A stretch of DNA of 64,000 bases from Actinomycetota bacterium (GTDB lineage Bacteria > Actinomycetota > Geothermincolia > Geothermincolales > RBG-13-55-18): positions 240,764 through 304,763 of the forward strand of contig JACIXD010000003.1 of assembly GCA_014360645.1 (NCBI GenBank), written 5' to 3'. Made by a program: the position numbers and the translations under genes. Numbering within the stretch: position 1 is the first letter of the stretch; each line of letters starts with the position of its first letter. This document shows, piece after piece, positions 1-9,123 of the stretch. The notes below the pieces were generated by a model. The model searched no databases and was not told the origin of the DNA. It saw nothing but the letters and a program-made list of their open reading frames with translations.

Positions 1-71
1 CCTGCCGGGTGAGGCCGGCAGGTGACCGTCTGCCCGGCGAGATGAGCCGGAAGGGGGACAGAGGATGCTAA
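1..71 (+). CDS. possible 3' end of an upstream gene (partial)
   Basis: One plus-strand frame is open from the window edge to a TAA at 69-71 and would overlap the permease start at 65 by seven bases. A second frame is open only to a TGA at 23-25. Metal ABC permeases of this family usually follow their ATP-binding subunit with a short overlap, so this could be the tail of that ATPase. Too little sequence is present to recognise a family, and the correct frame is not certain. Confidence 0.2.
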   Translation, partial: CRVRPAGDRLPGEMSRKGDRGC

Positions 72-895
72 CCTACGGCTTCGCGCAGCGCGCGCTGGCG
101 GGCGGGGTGCTCATCGCCGTGGTGTGCTCCCTCCTCTCTTTCTTCGTGGTGGTTAGGAGGCTGGCCTTCGTGGGCATGGGCATATCCCACGCCGCCTTCG
201 GCGGGGTGGGTCTGGGGCTGGCGGCGGGAATCGACCCCGTGCTCACCGCGGGGTTCTTCTGCGCCGCCCTATCCCTGGGCATCGGCTGGTTCAGCCGCAG
301 GGGACGCGTGCACGAGGACACCGCCATCGGCATCCTCTTCGCGGCCGCCATGGCCCTCGGGGTCCTGCTGGTGCGTATGGCGAAGGCCTACAACCTGGAC
401 CTCATGAGCTATCTCTTCGGTAGCATTCTCGCCCTGGGCTGGGGGGACGTGGCGACCATAGCGGCGGTCGCCGTGCTGGTCTCCGCCTTCGTCCTGCTCT
501 TCTTCAAGGAGCTGATCTTCGTGTCCTTCGACGAGGAGACGGCCACGGCCAGCGGCCTGCCGGTGAGGTCCGTGTATTACGGGCTGCTGTTGGCCATGGC
601 CGTCACCATCGTGGTCTCCATAAAGCTGGTGGGCATCGTGCTCGTCTCCGCGCTGCTGGTGATACCGGGGGCGGCGGGGATGCAGCTGGCCCGCAACTAC
701 CGCGGCGTTCTGGCGGTATCGCTCACGGTGGGAACGGGGTGCGTGGTGGCGGGACTTTACCTCTCCTTCTGGCTGGACGTCGCCTCCGGCGCCGCCATCG
801 TCCTCACCCTCTTCGCCGCCTTCCTGTTGTGCATGCTCCTCTCCCCCCGGCGTTCCTATCTGCGGCGCCTGCGGGGCGGAGCCGGGAAGGCTTGA
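65..895 (+). CDS. zinc/manganese-type ABC transporter permease (ZnuB/ABC-3 family)
   Basis: This 276-residue integral membrane protein has about eight hydrophobic segments and matches the ABC-3 metal permease family. The N-terminal pattern GVLIAVVCSLLSFFVVVRR followed by GMGISHAAFGG is the family signature around the second helix. The ATP-binding partner would lie just off the left edge. The family forms the membrane channel of a high-affinity Zn2+, Mn2+ or Fe2+ importer. The substrate cannot be read from this subunit alone. The start is an ATG at 65 preceded by a purine-rich site (GGGGGACAGAGG). The protein ends in a basic tail, which is common. No solute-binding protein gene lies downstream. 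Confidence 0.85.
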   Translation: MLTYGFAQRALAGGVLIAVVCSLLSFFVVVRRLAFVGMGISHAAFGGVGLGLAAGIDPVLTAGFFCAALSLGIGWFSRRGRVHEDTAIGILFAAAMALGVLLVRMAKAYNLDLMSYLFGSILALGWGDVATIAAVAVLVSAFVLLFFKELIFVSFDEETATASGLPVRSVYYGLLLAMAVTIVVSIKLVGIVLVSALLVIPGAAGMQLARNYRGVLAVSLTVGTGCVVAGLYLSFWLDVASGAAIVLTLFAAFLLCMLLSPRRSYLRRLRGGAGKA

Positions 896-1142
896 GCGCG
901 GGATCGGGGCACGCGCCTGACGCCGGGTCCGCTCCGCCACGGGATACGCCGCCGGCCGGGGGACAGGGGAACCGCGCCTGCGTATTGTCTCATCAGCCGC
1001 CTTATAGCTCAGGGACTTCGAGAGACCACTCCGGCGTTCCGGCGTACCGGGCAGGTTCGCGGGGGGGGCGAACTCCCCGATGTTCGAAGCGGGGATCGCG
1101 GCGCCATGGCCGGTCTCCGTGGCGAAAGGTTGCCCGCCCTTG

Positions 1143-1172
1143 TTGATACCGCGGCGCGACCTGCACTATACT
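1143..1172 (+). promoter_or_regulatory. sigma70-type promoter upstream of pyrG
   Basis: TTGATA at 1143-1148 and TATACT at 1167-1172 are separated by 18 bases. Both hexamers are close to consensus and stand out in a GC-rich region. Transcription would begin near 1179, about 80 bases ahead of the terminator hairpin at 1256. The arrangement suggests either an attenuated pyrG leader or a short independent RNA. Confidence 0.6.
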
Positions 1173-1255
1173 GGTTCCGTAGGCCGACGACGGTAAAGAT
1201 GATGGCGGGAGGTGACCGGCTATAGACGGGCCGGATGAATCCCGGGAAAAAGCAC

Positions 1256-1292
1256 ACGGAATCCCTGACCGGTAGGGATTCCGTCTCTTTTT
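1256..1292 (+). terminator. intrinsic terminator in the pyrG leader
   Basis: ACGGAATCCCT at 1256-1266 pairs perfectly with AGGGATTCCGT at 1274-1284 across a seven-base loop and is followed by CTCTTTTT. This is a textbook rho-independent terminator. It lies between the promoter at 1143-1172 and the pyrG start at 1473, a position typical of an attenuator. Confidence 0.85.
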
Positions 1293-1472
1293 AGAGAATA
1301 CAGGTTAAGCGAGGCACGCCGTCGGCGAGGGTCCGGGCGCCTCGGGAGCTCGCGACCAACGGGAAGCGCCGTGGCGGGCGGGCGCGCCGGCGGCGGGAGG
1401 TCGGTAATAGGGAAGGCGGCCCTGAGGGAGCCCAGAAAACAAGGTGAGCATGGAAAGGGGAGGTATGCAGAG

Positions 1473-3113
1473 ATGCCGGTAAAATACATCTTCGTGACCG
1501 GGGGCGTGTCGTCCTCGCTGGGCAAGGGGATCACCGCGGCATCCATCGGTAGGCTCCTCAAGGCGCGCGGCCTGAAGGTGACCATGCAGAAGATGGACCC
1601 CTACATCAACGTGGACCCGGGCACCATGAACCCCTTCCAGCACGGTGAGGTCTTCGTGACCGACGACGGCACCGAGACCGACCTCGACCTGGGCCATTAC
1701 GAGCGTTTCGTGGACGAGCACCTGGGAAGGGAGAACAACGTCACCACCGGCAGCGTGTACTGGTCCATAATCTCCCGCGAGCGCAAGGGAGAGTTCCTGG
1801 GGGGCACGGTGCAGGTCATCCCGCACGTGACCAACGAGATAAAGGAACGCATCCTACGCCTCACGCGCTCCAGCGAGGTTGACGTGGTGATCACCGAGAT
1901 CGGGGGCACGGTAGGGGACATCGAGAGCCTGCCCTACCTGGAGGCCATCCGCCAGTTCAAGAAGGACGTGGGTCCGGAGAACGTCATGTACATCCACGTC
2001 AGCCTGGTCCCGTACCTGGAGACCACCAGGGAGATGAAGACCAAGCCCACCCAGCACAGCGTGAAGGAGCTCCGCTCCATGGGCATCCAGCCCGACGCCA
2101 TCGTGTGCCGCTCCAAGGAGCCCATCGGCATGGACCTCAAGGACAAGATATCCCTCCTCTGCGACATCGACATCGAGGGCGTGATCTCCGCGCCCACCGC
2201 CGACTGCATCTACGAGGTGCCGCTCCTGCTGCAGGCGGAGGGACTGGGGGATTACGTGGCCAGGCACCTGGGCCTGGAGGGGCACGAGGAGGACCTCACG
2301 GAGTGGCAGGAGATGGTGCGCCGGATAAAGTCCGCCACCGAGAGGGTGAGGATCGGGGTGGTGGGGAAATACGTGGACCTCTCCGACGCCTACCTCTCCA
2401 TCATCGAGAGCTTGCAGCACGGCGGCTACGCCCACGGCGCCAGGGTGGACATCGCCTGGATCGCCTCCGACGACATCTCGCGCGAGAACGTTGACGGGCT
2501 GCTGGCGGACCTTGACGGCATCCTCATCCCCGGGGGCTTCGGGGTGCGCGGCGTGGACGGCAAGGTGGAGGCCATACGTTACGCGCGGGAGAACAAGGTG
2601 CCCTTCCTGGGCATCTGCCTGGGGCTGCAGTGCGCGGTCATCGAGGCGGCAAGGAACCTGTGCGGCCTGGAGAAGGCCAACAGCTCGGAGTTCGACCCCG
2701 CCACCCCCCACCCGGTCATCGACCTCCTCCCCAGCCAGCGCGACGTGGACGAGATGGGGGGGACCATGCGCCTGGGACTCTATCCCTGCAAGCTGGAGGA
2801 GGGCACCCTGGCGCACTCCTGCTACGGCGAGGAGGTCATCTACGAGCGTCACCGCCACCGCTACGAGGTCAACAACCATTACCGCAGCCAGCTCCAGGAG
2901 GCAGGGGTCGTCTTCTCCGGCCTCTCTCCAGACGGCAGGCTGGTGGAGATCATCGAGCGCCGGGATCACCCCTGGTTCCTGGCCGGGCAGTTCCACCCCG
3001 AGTTCAAGTCCCGCCCCAACCGGCCTCACCCCCTTTTCAGGGACTTCGTGGGGGCTGCCCTGGGGCGAAGGTCAGCGGCGGAGGAGACCCCCAACCTTAA
3101 GGTGGTGGGATGA
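1473..3113 (+). CDS. pyrG: CTP synthase
   Basis: CTP synthase makes CTP from UTP, ATP and glutamine. The 546-residue protein has the usual length. The N-terminal synthetase half begins [16 protein letters not shown] (the P-loop region) and continues with the acidic segments around [11 protein letters not shown]. The C-terminal class I glutamine amidotransferase half has the nucleophile Cys382 in GICLGLQ and a His-Glu pair in FHPEF. I chose the ATG at 1473 because GGGGAGGT lies eight bases upstream and the protein then begins like other PyrG sequences. A longer in-frame start at 1371 would add 34 unrelated residues. The promoter and terminator upstream suggest leader-based control. Confidence 0.97.
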   Translation: MPVKYIFVTGGVSSSLGKGITAASIGRLLKARGLKVTMQKMDPYINVDPGTMNPFQHGEVFVTDDGTETDLDLGHYERFVDEHLGRENNVTTGSVYWSIISRERKGEFLGGTVQVIPHVTNEIKERILRLTRSSEVDVVITEIGGTVGDIESLPYLEAIRQFKKDVGPENVMYIHVSLVPYLETTREMKTKPTQHSVKELRSMGIQPDAIVCRSKEPIGMDLKDKISLLCDIDIEGVISAPTADCIYEVPLLLQAEGLGDYVARHLGLEGHEEDLTEWQEMVRRIKSATERVRIGVVGKYVDLSDAYLSIIESLQHGGYAHGARVDIAWIASDDISRENVDGLLADLDGILIPGGFGVRGVDGKVEAIRYARENKVPFLGICLGLQCAVIEAARNLCGLEKANSSEFDPATPHPVIDLLPSQRDVDEMGGTMRLGLYPCKLEEGTLAHSCYGEEVIYERHRHRYEVNNHYRSQLQEAGVVFSGLSPDGRLVEIIERRDHPWFLAGQFHPEFKSRPNRPHPLFRDFVGAALGRRSAAEETPNLKVVG

Positions 3114-3318
3114 TCCGCGCCGGGCGGGAGACAGGCAGCGTCGGAGGGGAAAGAGACCGGGTTTTCACGGGGAAGGCTGGCTTGGGGAGGTTGATACCGG
3201 CCAAAGGCGGCCGTGAGGACCGTTCACCCCGGACCGATGGGGATATCCGGGTATGGACACCTTTTTTCCTGGCACAAAGACCAGGTGAGATCGCAGGGGA
3301 CAAAGGGAGGCAGGGGAC

Positions 3319-4440
3319 ATGGAAAGGGCGCTGAAGACCTTCCTGGAGTTGGCGGCCATCGACAGCGAGACCTACCACGAGGGGGAACTGGCGGCGTACG
3401 TGATGCGCACGGCGCGCGAGGCCGGCTTCGAGCCCTATATGGACAACGCGGGCAAGGCGGTGGGGGGCGAGGCGGGCAATCTCTATATAAACCTGCCGTC
3501 GCGAGGCGTGGAGGCGCCGCCGGTCATCTTCTGCGCCCACATGGATACCGTGTCGCCGGGGAAGGGAGTGCGGCCGGTGCTCAAAGAGGAAAGGGTCATC
3601 TCCGGCGGTAACACCATCCTGGGGGCGGACTGCAAGGCGGGGGTGGCCGCCATCCTGGAGCTCATGCTCCTGTCGGCGGAGGGCAGGCTGCGGCATGGAC
3701 CTCTGGAACTGGTGCTCACGGTGGCGGAGGAGAAGCAGCTGCAGGGGGTGCGGCACCTGGAATGGGAGCGGCTGAAGTCGCGCCACGCCTTCGTGCTCGA
3801 CGGCGAGGGGGGCGTGGGTAGCATCATCAACGCCTCTCCCACCCAGGACAACCTGGAGTTCGTCTTCCACGGCAGGGCGGCGCACGCGGGAGTGGAGCCG
3901 GAGAAGGGGAAGAACGCCATCTTCGGGGCGGCGTGGGCCATAAGCCTCATGCGCCTGGGGCGCTTAGACAGCGAGACCACCGCCAACATCGGCATCATCC
4001 GGGGCGGACGGGCGGTGAACATCGTCCCCGACCGAGTGGTGGCGGAGGGAGAGGTGCGCTCCCACGACCTGGGGAAGCTGGACGAGCAGAGGAAGTCCAT
4101 GGTGCGGGCGGCGCTGGAGGCGGAGGGAGCGGTGGGCGTCGGCGTGGAGGTCAAGGTGGAGCGCGCCTACGACGGCTACCGCATCGACGCAGACGACCCC
4201 CTGGTGCTGCTGGCCAAAGAGGCGGGAAAAGCCATGGGGATGAGGATGGAGCTCAGGCCCTCCGGCGGCGGCAGCGACGCCAACTTCCTCAATGCCGCGG
4301 GTATCAGGGCGCTGGTACTGGGCATGGGCGCGAGGGAGCCGCATACCACCCATGAATACCTGGAGACGCGCGACCTCTCCAGGCTGGTGAGGCTGTGCTC
4401 GGAGATAGCGGCCGCGGCCGGCAGGTTGAGGACGGCATGA
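3319..4440 (+). CDS. M20-family peptidase, PepT-like (YqjE type)
   Basis: This 373-residue protein is a zinc-dependent M20 aminopeptidase or deacylase related to peptidase T and Bacillus YqjE. The metal-site motifs are visible in order: FCAHMDTVSPG (His and Asp), GADCKAGVAAI (bridging Asp), VAEEKQL (catalytic Glu-Glu) and a C-terminal EPHTTHEY segment carrying the last His. A lid/dimerisation domain sits in the middle, with the family His in GRAAHAGVEP. The substrate is not known; YqjE-type members are annotated only as putative dipeptidases. The start at 3319 follows GGGAGGCAGGGG. It precedes the Nudix and ald genes by short gaps, so the three are probably cotranscribed. Confidence 0.85.
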   Translation: MERALKTFLELAAIDSETYHEGELAAYVMRTAREAGFEPYMDNAGKAVGGEAGNLYINLPSRGVEAPPVIFCAHMDTVSPGKGVRPVLKEERVISGGNTILGADCKAGVAAILELMLLSAEGRLRHGPLELVLTVAEEKQLQGVRHLEWERLKSRHAFVLDGEGGVGSIINASPTQDNLEFVFHGRAAHAGVEPEKGKNAIFGAAWAISLMRLGRLDSETTANIGIIRGGRAVNIVPDRVVAEGEVRSHDLGKLDEQRKSMVRAALEAEGAVGVGVEVKVERAYDGYRIDADDPLVLLAKEAGKAMGMRMELRPSGGGSDANFLNAAGIRALVLGMGAREPHTTHEYLETRDLSRLVRLCSEIAAAAGRLRTA

Positions 4441-4456
4441 AGAGGGATGGGCGGGG

Positions 4457-5041
4457 ATGAAAGAGGCGCGCGAGGAGACCCTGGAGAGAAGGACCGTCTT
4501 CGAGGGGAAGGTGGTCAGGTTGTACCTGGACCGCGTGCTGCTGCCGGACGGCAGAGAGGCGGAGCGGGAGGTGGTGCTGCACCGCGGGGCGGTGGGCATG
4601 GTGGCGCTGGACGGCGAGGGTCACGTGTTCCTGGTGAGGCAGTACCGGCACGCTCCCGGGGAGCACCTGGTGGAGATACCCGCCGGCAAGCTCGACGCGG
4701 GGGAGGATCCCCTGGAATGCGCACGGCGGGAGCTGCAGGAGGAAGTGGGGTGCGCGGCGGAGAGCTGGCATCTGCTGGCGTCCTTTTACACCTCGCCGGG
4801 ATTCAGCGACGAGGTGCTGCATCTCTACCTGGCGCGCGGGCTGACCCGCGGGGAGGCGGCGCCGGACGAGGACGAGTTTCTGGAGGTCATGCGCGTCCCC
4901 CTGGAGGACGCCCTGGCCATGGTGGCGAGGGGAGAGATAAGGGACTCCAAGACGGTCGCGGGAATCGCGCTGGCCTCCCTGTATCTGGCCGGTTCATATC
5001 CTCCGGGCGGCGAGGGGGACGAAGGAGGTGAGGGAGCGTGA
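4457..5041 (+). CDS. Nudix hydrolase, ADP-ribose pyrophosphatase-like
   Basis: A complete Nudix box is present: G-x5-E-x7-REL-x-EE-x-G, running from PAGKLDAGEDP to ARRELQEEVG. The 194-residue length and the N-terminal strand (RRTVFEGKVVRLYLDRV) fit the ADP-ribose pyrophosphatase (NudF) group, which splits ADP-ribose into AMP and ribose 5-phosphate. The stop overlaps the ald start by four bases (GTGA), which suggests translational coupling. In Bacillus-type genomes a nudF homologue sits close to xerD, as it does here. Other nucleoside diphosphate sugars remain possible substrates. Confidence 0.85.
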   Translation: MKEAREETLERRTVFEGKVVRLYLDRVLLPDGREAEREVVLHRGAVGMVALDGEGHVFLVRQYRHAPGEHLVEIPAGKLDAGEDPLECARRELQEEVGCAAESWHLLASFYTSPGFSDEVLHLYLARGLTRGEAAPDEDEFLEVMRVPLEDALAMVARGEIRDSKTVAGIALASLYLAGSYPPGGEGDEGGEGA

Positions 5042-6186
5042 TCGTCGGGGTGCCACGGGAGATCCTGGACCAGGAATATCGCGTGGCCCTCACCCCCCAG
5101 GGAGCACACGAGCTCTGTGCCGAGGGTCACCGGGTACTGGTGGAGGAGGGGGCCGGGGAGGGCTCGAGCATCTCCGACCAGGATTACCGGCGGGCGGGAG
5201 CGGTGCTGGTGCCGGGAGCGGAGGACGTCTACGGGGAGAGCGAGCTCATCCTCAAGGTCAAGGAACCCCAGCCGCACGAATATCCCCTCTTGAAGGAGGG
5301 GCTCATCATCTTCACCTTCCTCCACCTGGCGGCCCACCGCGAGCTCACCGAGGAACTCATGCGCCGGAGGGTGGCCGCCGTGGCCTACGAGACGGTGCAA
5401 CGCCCTGACGGCAGCCTGCCGCTGCTGGCCCCCATGAGCGAGGTGGCGGGACGCATGGCGCCCCAGGTGGGGGCGCATTACTTGGAGAAGATGAACGGAG
5501 GCCGGGGCCTGCTGCTGGGAGGGGCCACGGGGGTCCCCCCGGCGAACGTGGTCATCCTGGGGGCGGGCATCGTGGGCTCGCATTCCGCCATCCTGGCCAC
5601 GGGCATGGACGCCCACGTCATCGTCATGGACAAGGCCCTCGACCGCCTGAGGTACCTGGAGCATATCCTGCACGGCCGCATAACCACCATGGTCTCCAAC
5701 AAGATGAACGTGAGGGAGATGGTCCGCGACGCCGACCTGGTCATCGGGGCGGTGCTCATCCCCGGCGCCCGCGTACCGGTGCTGGTGGACGAGGAGACGG
5801 TGAAGGACATGCGCCCGGGGTCGGTGGTGGTGGACATCGACATCGACCAGGGAGGGTGCATCACCACCGCGCGACCCACCACCCATTCCAGCCCGGTATA
5901 CGAGGAATACGGGGTGCTGCACTACTGCGTGGGGAACATCCCGGGCATCGTTCCCCGCACCTCCACCTTCGCCCTCACCAACGTCACCTTACCCTACGTG
6001 CAGGAGATCGCGGGCCTGGGGCTCACGGAGGCGGCGAGGCGGGATCCCAGCCTGGCCGCGGGCATCAACGTCATCGAGGGGAGGGTGACATCGAGGCCGG
6101 TGGCGGAAGCCCACGGGATGGAATACGAGAGGCTGGAGCACGTCCTGCCCATCGGGCTGCCGGGGGAACGCTTCTTCGGCGTGTGA
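5038..6186 (+). CDS. ald: alanine dehydrogenase
   Basis: Alanine dehydrogenase interconverts L-alanine and pyruvate plus ammonia with NAD. The 382-residue protein begins MIVGVPREILDQEYRVALTP, a family hallmark. The substrate-binding Lys lies in KVKEPQPHE and the catalytic His in FTFLHLAAH. The Rossmann glycines are in VVILGAGIVGSHSA, and VVDIDIDQGG carries the cofactor-site Asp. The GTG start at 5038 overlaps the Nudix stop. The enzyme probably supports alanine use or nitrogen balance; nothing in the sequence shows specific regulation. Confidence 0.95.
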   Translation: MIVGVPREILDQEYRVALTPQGAHELCAEGHRVLVEEGAGEGSSISDQDYRRAGAVLVPGAEDVYGESELILKVKEPQPHEYPLLKEGLIIFTFLHLAAHRELTEELMRRRVAAVAYETVQRPDGSLPLLAPMSEVAGRMAPQVGAHYLEKMNGGRGLLLGGATGVPPANVVILGAGIVGSHSAILATGMDAHVIVMDKALDRLRYLEHILHGRITTMVSNKMNVREMVRDADLVIGAVLIPGARVPVLVDEETVKDMRPGSVVVDIDIDQGGCITTARPTTHSSPVYEEYGVLHYCVGNIPGIVPRTSTFALTNVTLPYVQEIAGLGLTEAARRDPSLAAGINVIEGRVTSRPVAEAHGMEYERLEHVLPIGLPGERFFGV

Positions 6187-6191
6187 GGGCC

Positions 6192-7136
6192 ATGGACGAC
6201 CGGCATCCGCGGGAGGGGGAAGGCGGAGCCGCGCACGGAGGCTCCTGGGAATCGCTGCTCTCGGAATACCTGGTCTTCATCGGGGTGGAGCGCGGCCTGT
6301 CGCCTCGCACCGTGGAGGCATACCGCAGGGACCTGGAGAGGTGGATCGCCTTCGCGTCCGCCAGGGGCAGGGGCTCGCCGGGGGAGGTGGAGAGGGAGGA
6401 CATCACCGCCTTCCTGGAGACCCTGCACGCGCGAGGGCTCTCTGCGCGGTCGGTGGCGAGGGCGGTGGCGAGCCTGCGGGGCTTCCAGCGCTTTCTGCTC
6501 GAGGAAGGGGAGGCACCGGGATATCCCGCGGCCGCGGATCTCGAGGCGCCCAGGCATGTCCGCCCCCTGCCCCGGGTGCTGACGCGCGAGGAGGCCGCCA
6601 GGCTCCTTGAACAGCCCATCCCCCGCGACCCCGCGGGCTTGCGCGACAGGGCCATCCTGGAGACCCTCTACGGCACCGGCATCCGCGTATCCGAGCTCAC
6701 CGGCCTGGATCTTGAGGACCTAGACCTGGGGGAGAGGGAGATGCGCGTCCTGGGCAAGGGGGCGCGGGAGCGGGTGGTGCCGGTGGGGGAGTCCGCCGCC
6801 GCCGCCATCCGGGATTACCTCGCGCACGGGCGCCCCAGGCTTTCGCGCCGCCCCGGACAGCGGGCGTTGTTCCTGAACGCAAGGGGGGGAAGGCTGACGC
6901 GGCAGGGCGCCTGGGGGGTGGTGAGGAAATACGCCGCCCGGGTGGGCCTGGCGGAGCGCATGACCCCGCATACCCTGCGCCACAGCTACGCCACCCACCT
7001 GCTGGAGAGCGGGGCCGACCTAAGGCATATCCAGGAGCTCCTGGGACACGCCAGCGTGAGTACCACCCAGGTGTATACCCATGTCAGCAGGGCCAGGCTG
7101 CGGGAGGTCTATCTGAGGTCACACCCCCGCGCCTGA
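6192..7136 (+). CDS. xerD: tyrosine recombinase XerC/XerD
   Basis: This 314-residue site-specific recombinase has the N-terminal SAM-like DNA-binding domain (about residues 17-105) and the C-terminal catalytic domain. The catalytic set is complete: Arg165 (GTGIRVSEL), Lys189 (VLGKGARE), His260-x-x-Arg263 (HTLRHSYATH), His286 (LGHASVS) and nucleophile Tyr295. XerC/D proteins resolve chromosome dimers at dif. The ald-xerD neighbourhood fits a housekeeping XerD, but XerC and XerD cannot be told apart with certainty here. I chose the ATG at 6192, five bases after the ald stop; the open frame extends further upstream but overlaps ald. Confidence 0.88.
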   Translation: MDDRHPREGEGGAAHGGSWESLLSEYLVFIGVERGLSPRTVEAYRRDLERWIAFASARGRGSPGEVEREDITAFLETLHARGLSARSVARAVASLRGFQRFLLEEGEAPGYPAAADLEAPRHVRPLPRVLTREEAARLLEQPIPRDPAGLRDRAILETLYGTGIRVSELTGLDLEDLDLGEREMRVLGKGARERVVPVGESAAAAIRDYLAHGRPRLSRRPGQRALFLNARGGRLTRQGAWGVVRKYAARVGLAERMTPHTLRHSYATHLLESGADLRHIQELLGHASVSTTQVYTHVSRARLREVYLRSHPRA

Positions 7137-7601
7137 GCCGCCGCCGTACCGCGTCCCGCGTTTCGGGCATCGATGGTCGTCGGGATTCCGTTCCGCGGCG
7201 CCCGCGGCGATCATCCCGGAGGCACGTGTTCGGCATTTTGGCGCTCCATATGTTATGAATATATGCGTGCGCAAGGAGAGCGAGGCGGCCGGCGAGCCCG
7301 AAGCCGGCGAGGGGATCCGAGGTTAGGGCACGAAGGATTATGGGAATATTGCGAGTAAGCTATAGAAGGATACCGTCAGTTCCGAGGCCGTGAGGGCATG
7401 CGGCCTTATCAGCGACGAGCGTGAGGCGGAAAGGGAAGGAGACACCGGGTAGCGGCTACGGGAGGAGGCTCCTTTGACGGCGGCGCCGAAAACGGCCCCG
7501 CGGTATGATATGACCGGAAAAGAGAGACGGGTTTTGATGATCGGGGAGGTGATGCGAGAAAAAAAGAAGTTGCGAAACCAAAAGGAAAGGAGGTGAAAGC
7601 G
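7137..7601. other. intergenic region ahead of the radical SAM gene
   Basis: No gene is supported here. The stretch is less GC-rich than its surroundings near 7235-7265 (CATATGTTATGAATATATG) and again at 7335-7360, where promoter elements could lie, but I cannot pair good -35 and -10 boxes. A TTGACG at 7474 and TATGAT at 7504 are 24 bases apart, too far for a standard promoter. The last 20 bases carry the near-perfect ribosome binding site of the next gene. Confidence 0.5.
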
Positions 7602-8954
7602 ATGCCGGACGTGTCCGTGATCAGGGATTACGCGATCAAGAAGACCATCAACGGCTTAATCTTCGTTCTTCCCAACATCCCCGACGACAAACTGCTCTCC
7701 TTCGCGGAGAAATTCCTGGGGACGGTAAAATGGCCCGACGGACAGGAGTTCCTGCGCTCGCTCATCCTGCAGGTGAAGAACCGCCTGCCGGAGCTGCACC
7801 GGAACGTGCGCCGGGGGGCCATCAACTTCCTCACCGACGCCCTTTTCTATAAGGCGAGGGTGAGGGAGGCATACGAGAAGGAGCATGGATACAGCCCGCC
7901 CCTTTTGCTGGTCATCAGCCCCACCATGCGCTGCAACCTCAAGTGCGTGGGCTGCTACGCGGGCATGTACTCCAAAAAGGACGACCTGCCGGTGCAGGTA
8001 CTCGATCGCGTGCTCACCGAGGCCAAGGAGATGGGTATATACTTCATCGTCATCTCGGGAGGCGAGCCCTTCTCCTATAAGCCACTGATGAGCATGTTCG
8101 AGAAGCACCGCGATGTCACTTTCCAGGTCTACACCAACGGCACCCTCATAGACCGCGAGCTGGCGGGAAAGATCGCCGACCTGGGCAACGTCATCCCCTG
8201 CATATCCGTGGAGGGCTATGGGGAGGAGACGGACGCCAGGAGGGGCAAGGGAGTATACGACAAGGTGCTGCAGGCCATGGATAACCTGAAGGAGGCGAGG
8301 GCCCTTTACGGCTTCTCGGCCACCGTCACACGCTTCAATTCCGACCTGCTCACCAGCGAGGACTTCGTGGACTACTACATGGAGGAGAAGGGCTGCTTCA
8401 TCGGTTGGTACTTCCAGTACATGCCCATCGGCACCCGCCCCTCCCTGGAGCTCATGACCACCCCGGAGCAGCGCATCCAGCGCCTGGAGCGCGTCACGCG
8501 CATGCGCAAGGAGAAGCGGGCGCTCATCTCCGATTTCTGGTGCGACGGGCCTCTCGTGGGGGGGTGCCTGGCGGCGGGTCGCCAGTACCTGCATATCAAC
8601 CAGAACGGGGACGTGGAGCCCTGCGTCTTCGTGCATTTCGCGGTGGACAACATCAAGGAGAAATCCCTCTCCGAGGTGTTGGAGTCGGATTTCTTCCGCT
8701 CCATCCGCGAGCGCGCTCCCTACCATCCCAACCTCCTGCGCCCCTGTATGGTCATAGACCATCCCTACGTGCTCAGGGAATGCGTGGAGAGGTGCGGAGC
8801 CCGTCCCACCCATCCCGAGGCGGAGGGCATCATCACCGATCTCGCACCCGACCTCGACCGCTATGGGGAGGAGTACGGGCGCCTCGCTGACCCCATCTGG
8901 GAGGAGCGCTACCAGGAGACGGCGGTGGAGGTGAGGCGCCTCCATACCGCGTGA
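7602..8954 (+). CDS. radical SAM protein with SPASM-like C-terminal cysteines
   Basis: This 450-residue protein has the radical SAM motif C-x3-C-x2-C at Cys111, Cys115 and Cys118 (MRCNLKCVGCYAG) and a GGE motif (VISGGEPFSY). The C-terminal third has further cysteines (DGPLVGGC, VEPCVF, LLRPC, LRECVERC) in a SPASM/twitch-like layout that could bind an auxiliary iron-sulfur cluster. About 100 residues precede the core and are mostly helical. SPASM proteins often modify peptides or proteins, but no precursor peptide lies nearby, so the substrate is unknown. The start is fixed by AAAGGAGGTGA six bases before the ATG at 7602; a GTG at 7593 falls inside that site. The gene stands alone and ends at a terminator at 8975. 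Confidence 0.85.
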   Translation: MPDVSVIRDYAIKKTINGLIFVLPNIPDDKLLSFAEKFLGTVKWPDGQEFLRSLILQVKNRLPELHRNVRRGAINFLTDALFYKARVREAYEKEHGYSPPLLLVISPTMRCNLKCVGCYAGMYSKKDDLPVQVLDRVLTEAKEMGIYFIVISGGEPFSYKPLMSMFEKHRDVTFQVYTNGTLIDRELAGKIADLGNVIPCISVEGYGEETDARRGKGVYDKVLQAMDNLKEARALYGFSATVTRFNSDLLTSEDFVDYYMEEKGCFIGWYFQYMPIGTRPSLELMTTPEQRIQRLERVTRMRKEKRALISDFWCDGPLVGGCLAAGRQYLHINQNGDVEPCVFVHFAVDNIKEKSLSEVLESDFFRSIRERAPYHPNLLRPCMVIDHPYVLRECVERCGARPTHPEAEGIITDLAPDLDRYGEEYGRLADPIWEERYQETAVEVRRLHTA

Positions 8955-8974
8955 AGAGGAAGCAGAGACATGAA

Positions 8975-9005
8975 AAGGAGGTCGCCTGCGGGCGGCCTTC
9001 TTTTT
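8975..9005 (+). terminator. intrinsic terminator after the radical SAM gene
   Basis: AAGGAGGTCGCC at 8975-8986 pairs with GGCGGCCTTCTT at 8991-9002 as a 12 bp stem with two G-U pairs and a four-base loop, followed by a T run to 9005. The GGGGTCAG repeat copy begins exactly at the end of this T run. Confidence 0.75.
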
Positions 9006-9024
9006 GGGGTCAGGTCTTCGATCC
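9005..9024 (+). repeat. GGGGTCAG-TCTTCGATC dispersed repeat, copy A
   Basis: TGGGGTCAGGTCTTCGATCC differs by one base from the terminal repeats of the element at 21757-22056. It abuts the terminator of the preceding gene. No transposase gene is in the window. Confidence 0.6.
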
Positions 9025-9123
9025 ATCATGCGCCGCGCCCCAAGAGCCCGGCCCCGAAGACCGGCAAGGAGCAGAGTATTCTCCGGGCAGGGGGAAGCCT
9101 GCAACCGCGTCCCCGGGAGCGCC

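Larger units (their letters stand above)
896..1472. other. intergenic region with promoter and pyrG leader
   Basis: About 580 bases without a convincing gene. The first 240 bases are GC-rich and show no clear signal. A tRNA-like look at 1003-1090 does not fold properly. The second half holds a good sigma70-type promoter at 1143-1172 and a strong intrinsic terminator at 1256-1292, so a transcript of roughly 110 nt could end before pyrG. From the terminator to the pyrG start there are 180 further bases, ending in a clear Shine-Dalgarno site (GGGGAGGT). Confidence 0.7.

Noticed and set aside
1003..1090. tRNA-like sequence (TTATAGCTCAGG and GTTCGAA) upstream of pyrG
   Set aside because: The D-arm look-alike has a poor stem and the T-arm and acceptor do not pair; no cloverleaf of normal length can be drawn.
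1854..3029. 391-codon minus-strand ORF over pyrG
   Set aside because: It is an antisense shadow of the conserved CTP synthase gene.
5856..6191. upstream extension of the Xer recombinase
   Set aside because: It lies wholly within ald in another frame; the recombinase fold starts after the ATG at 6192.
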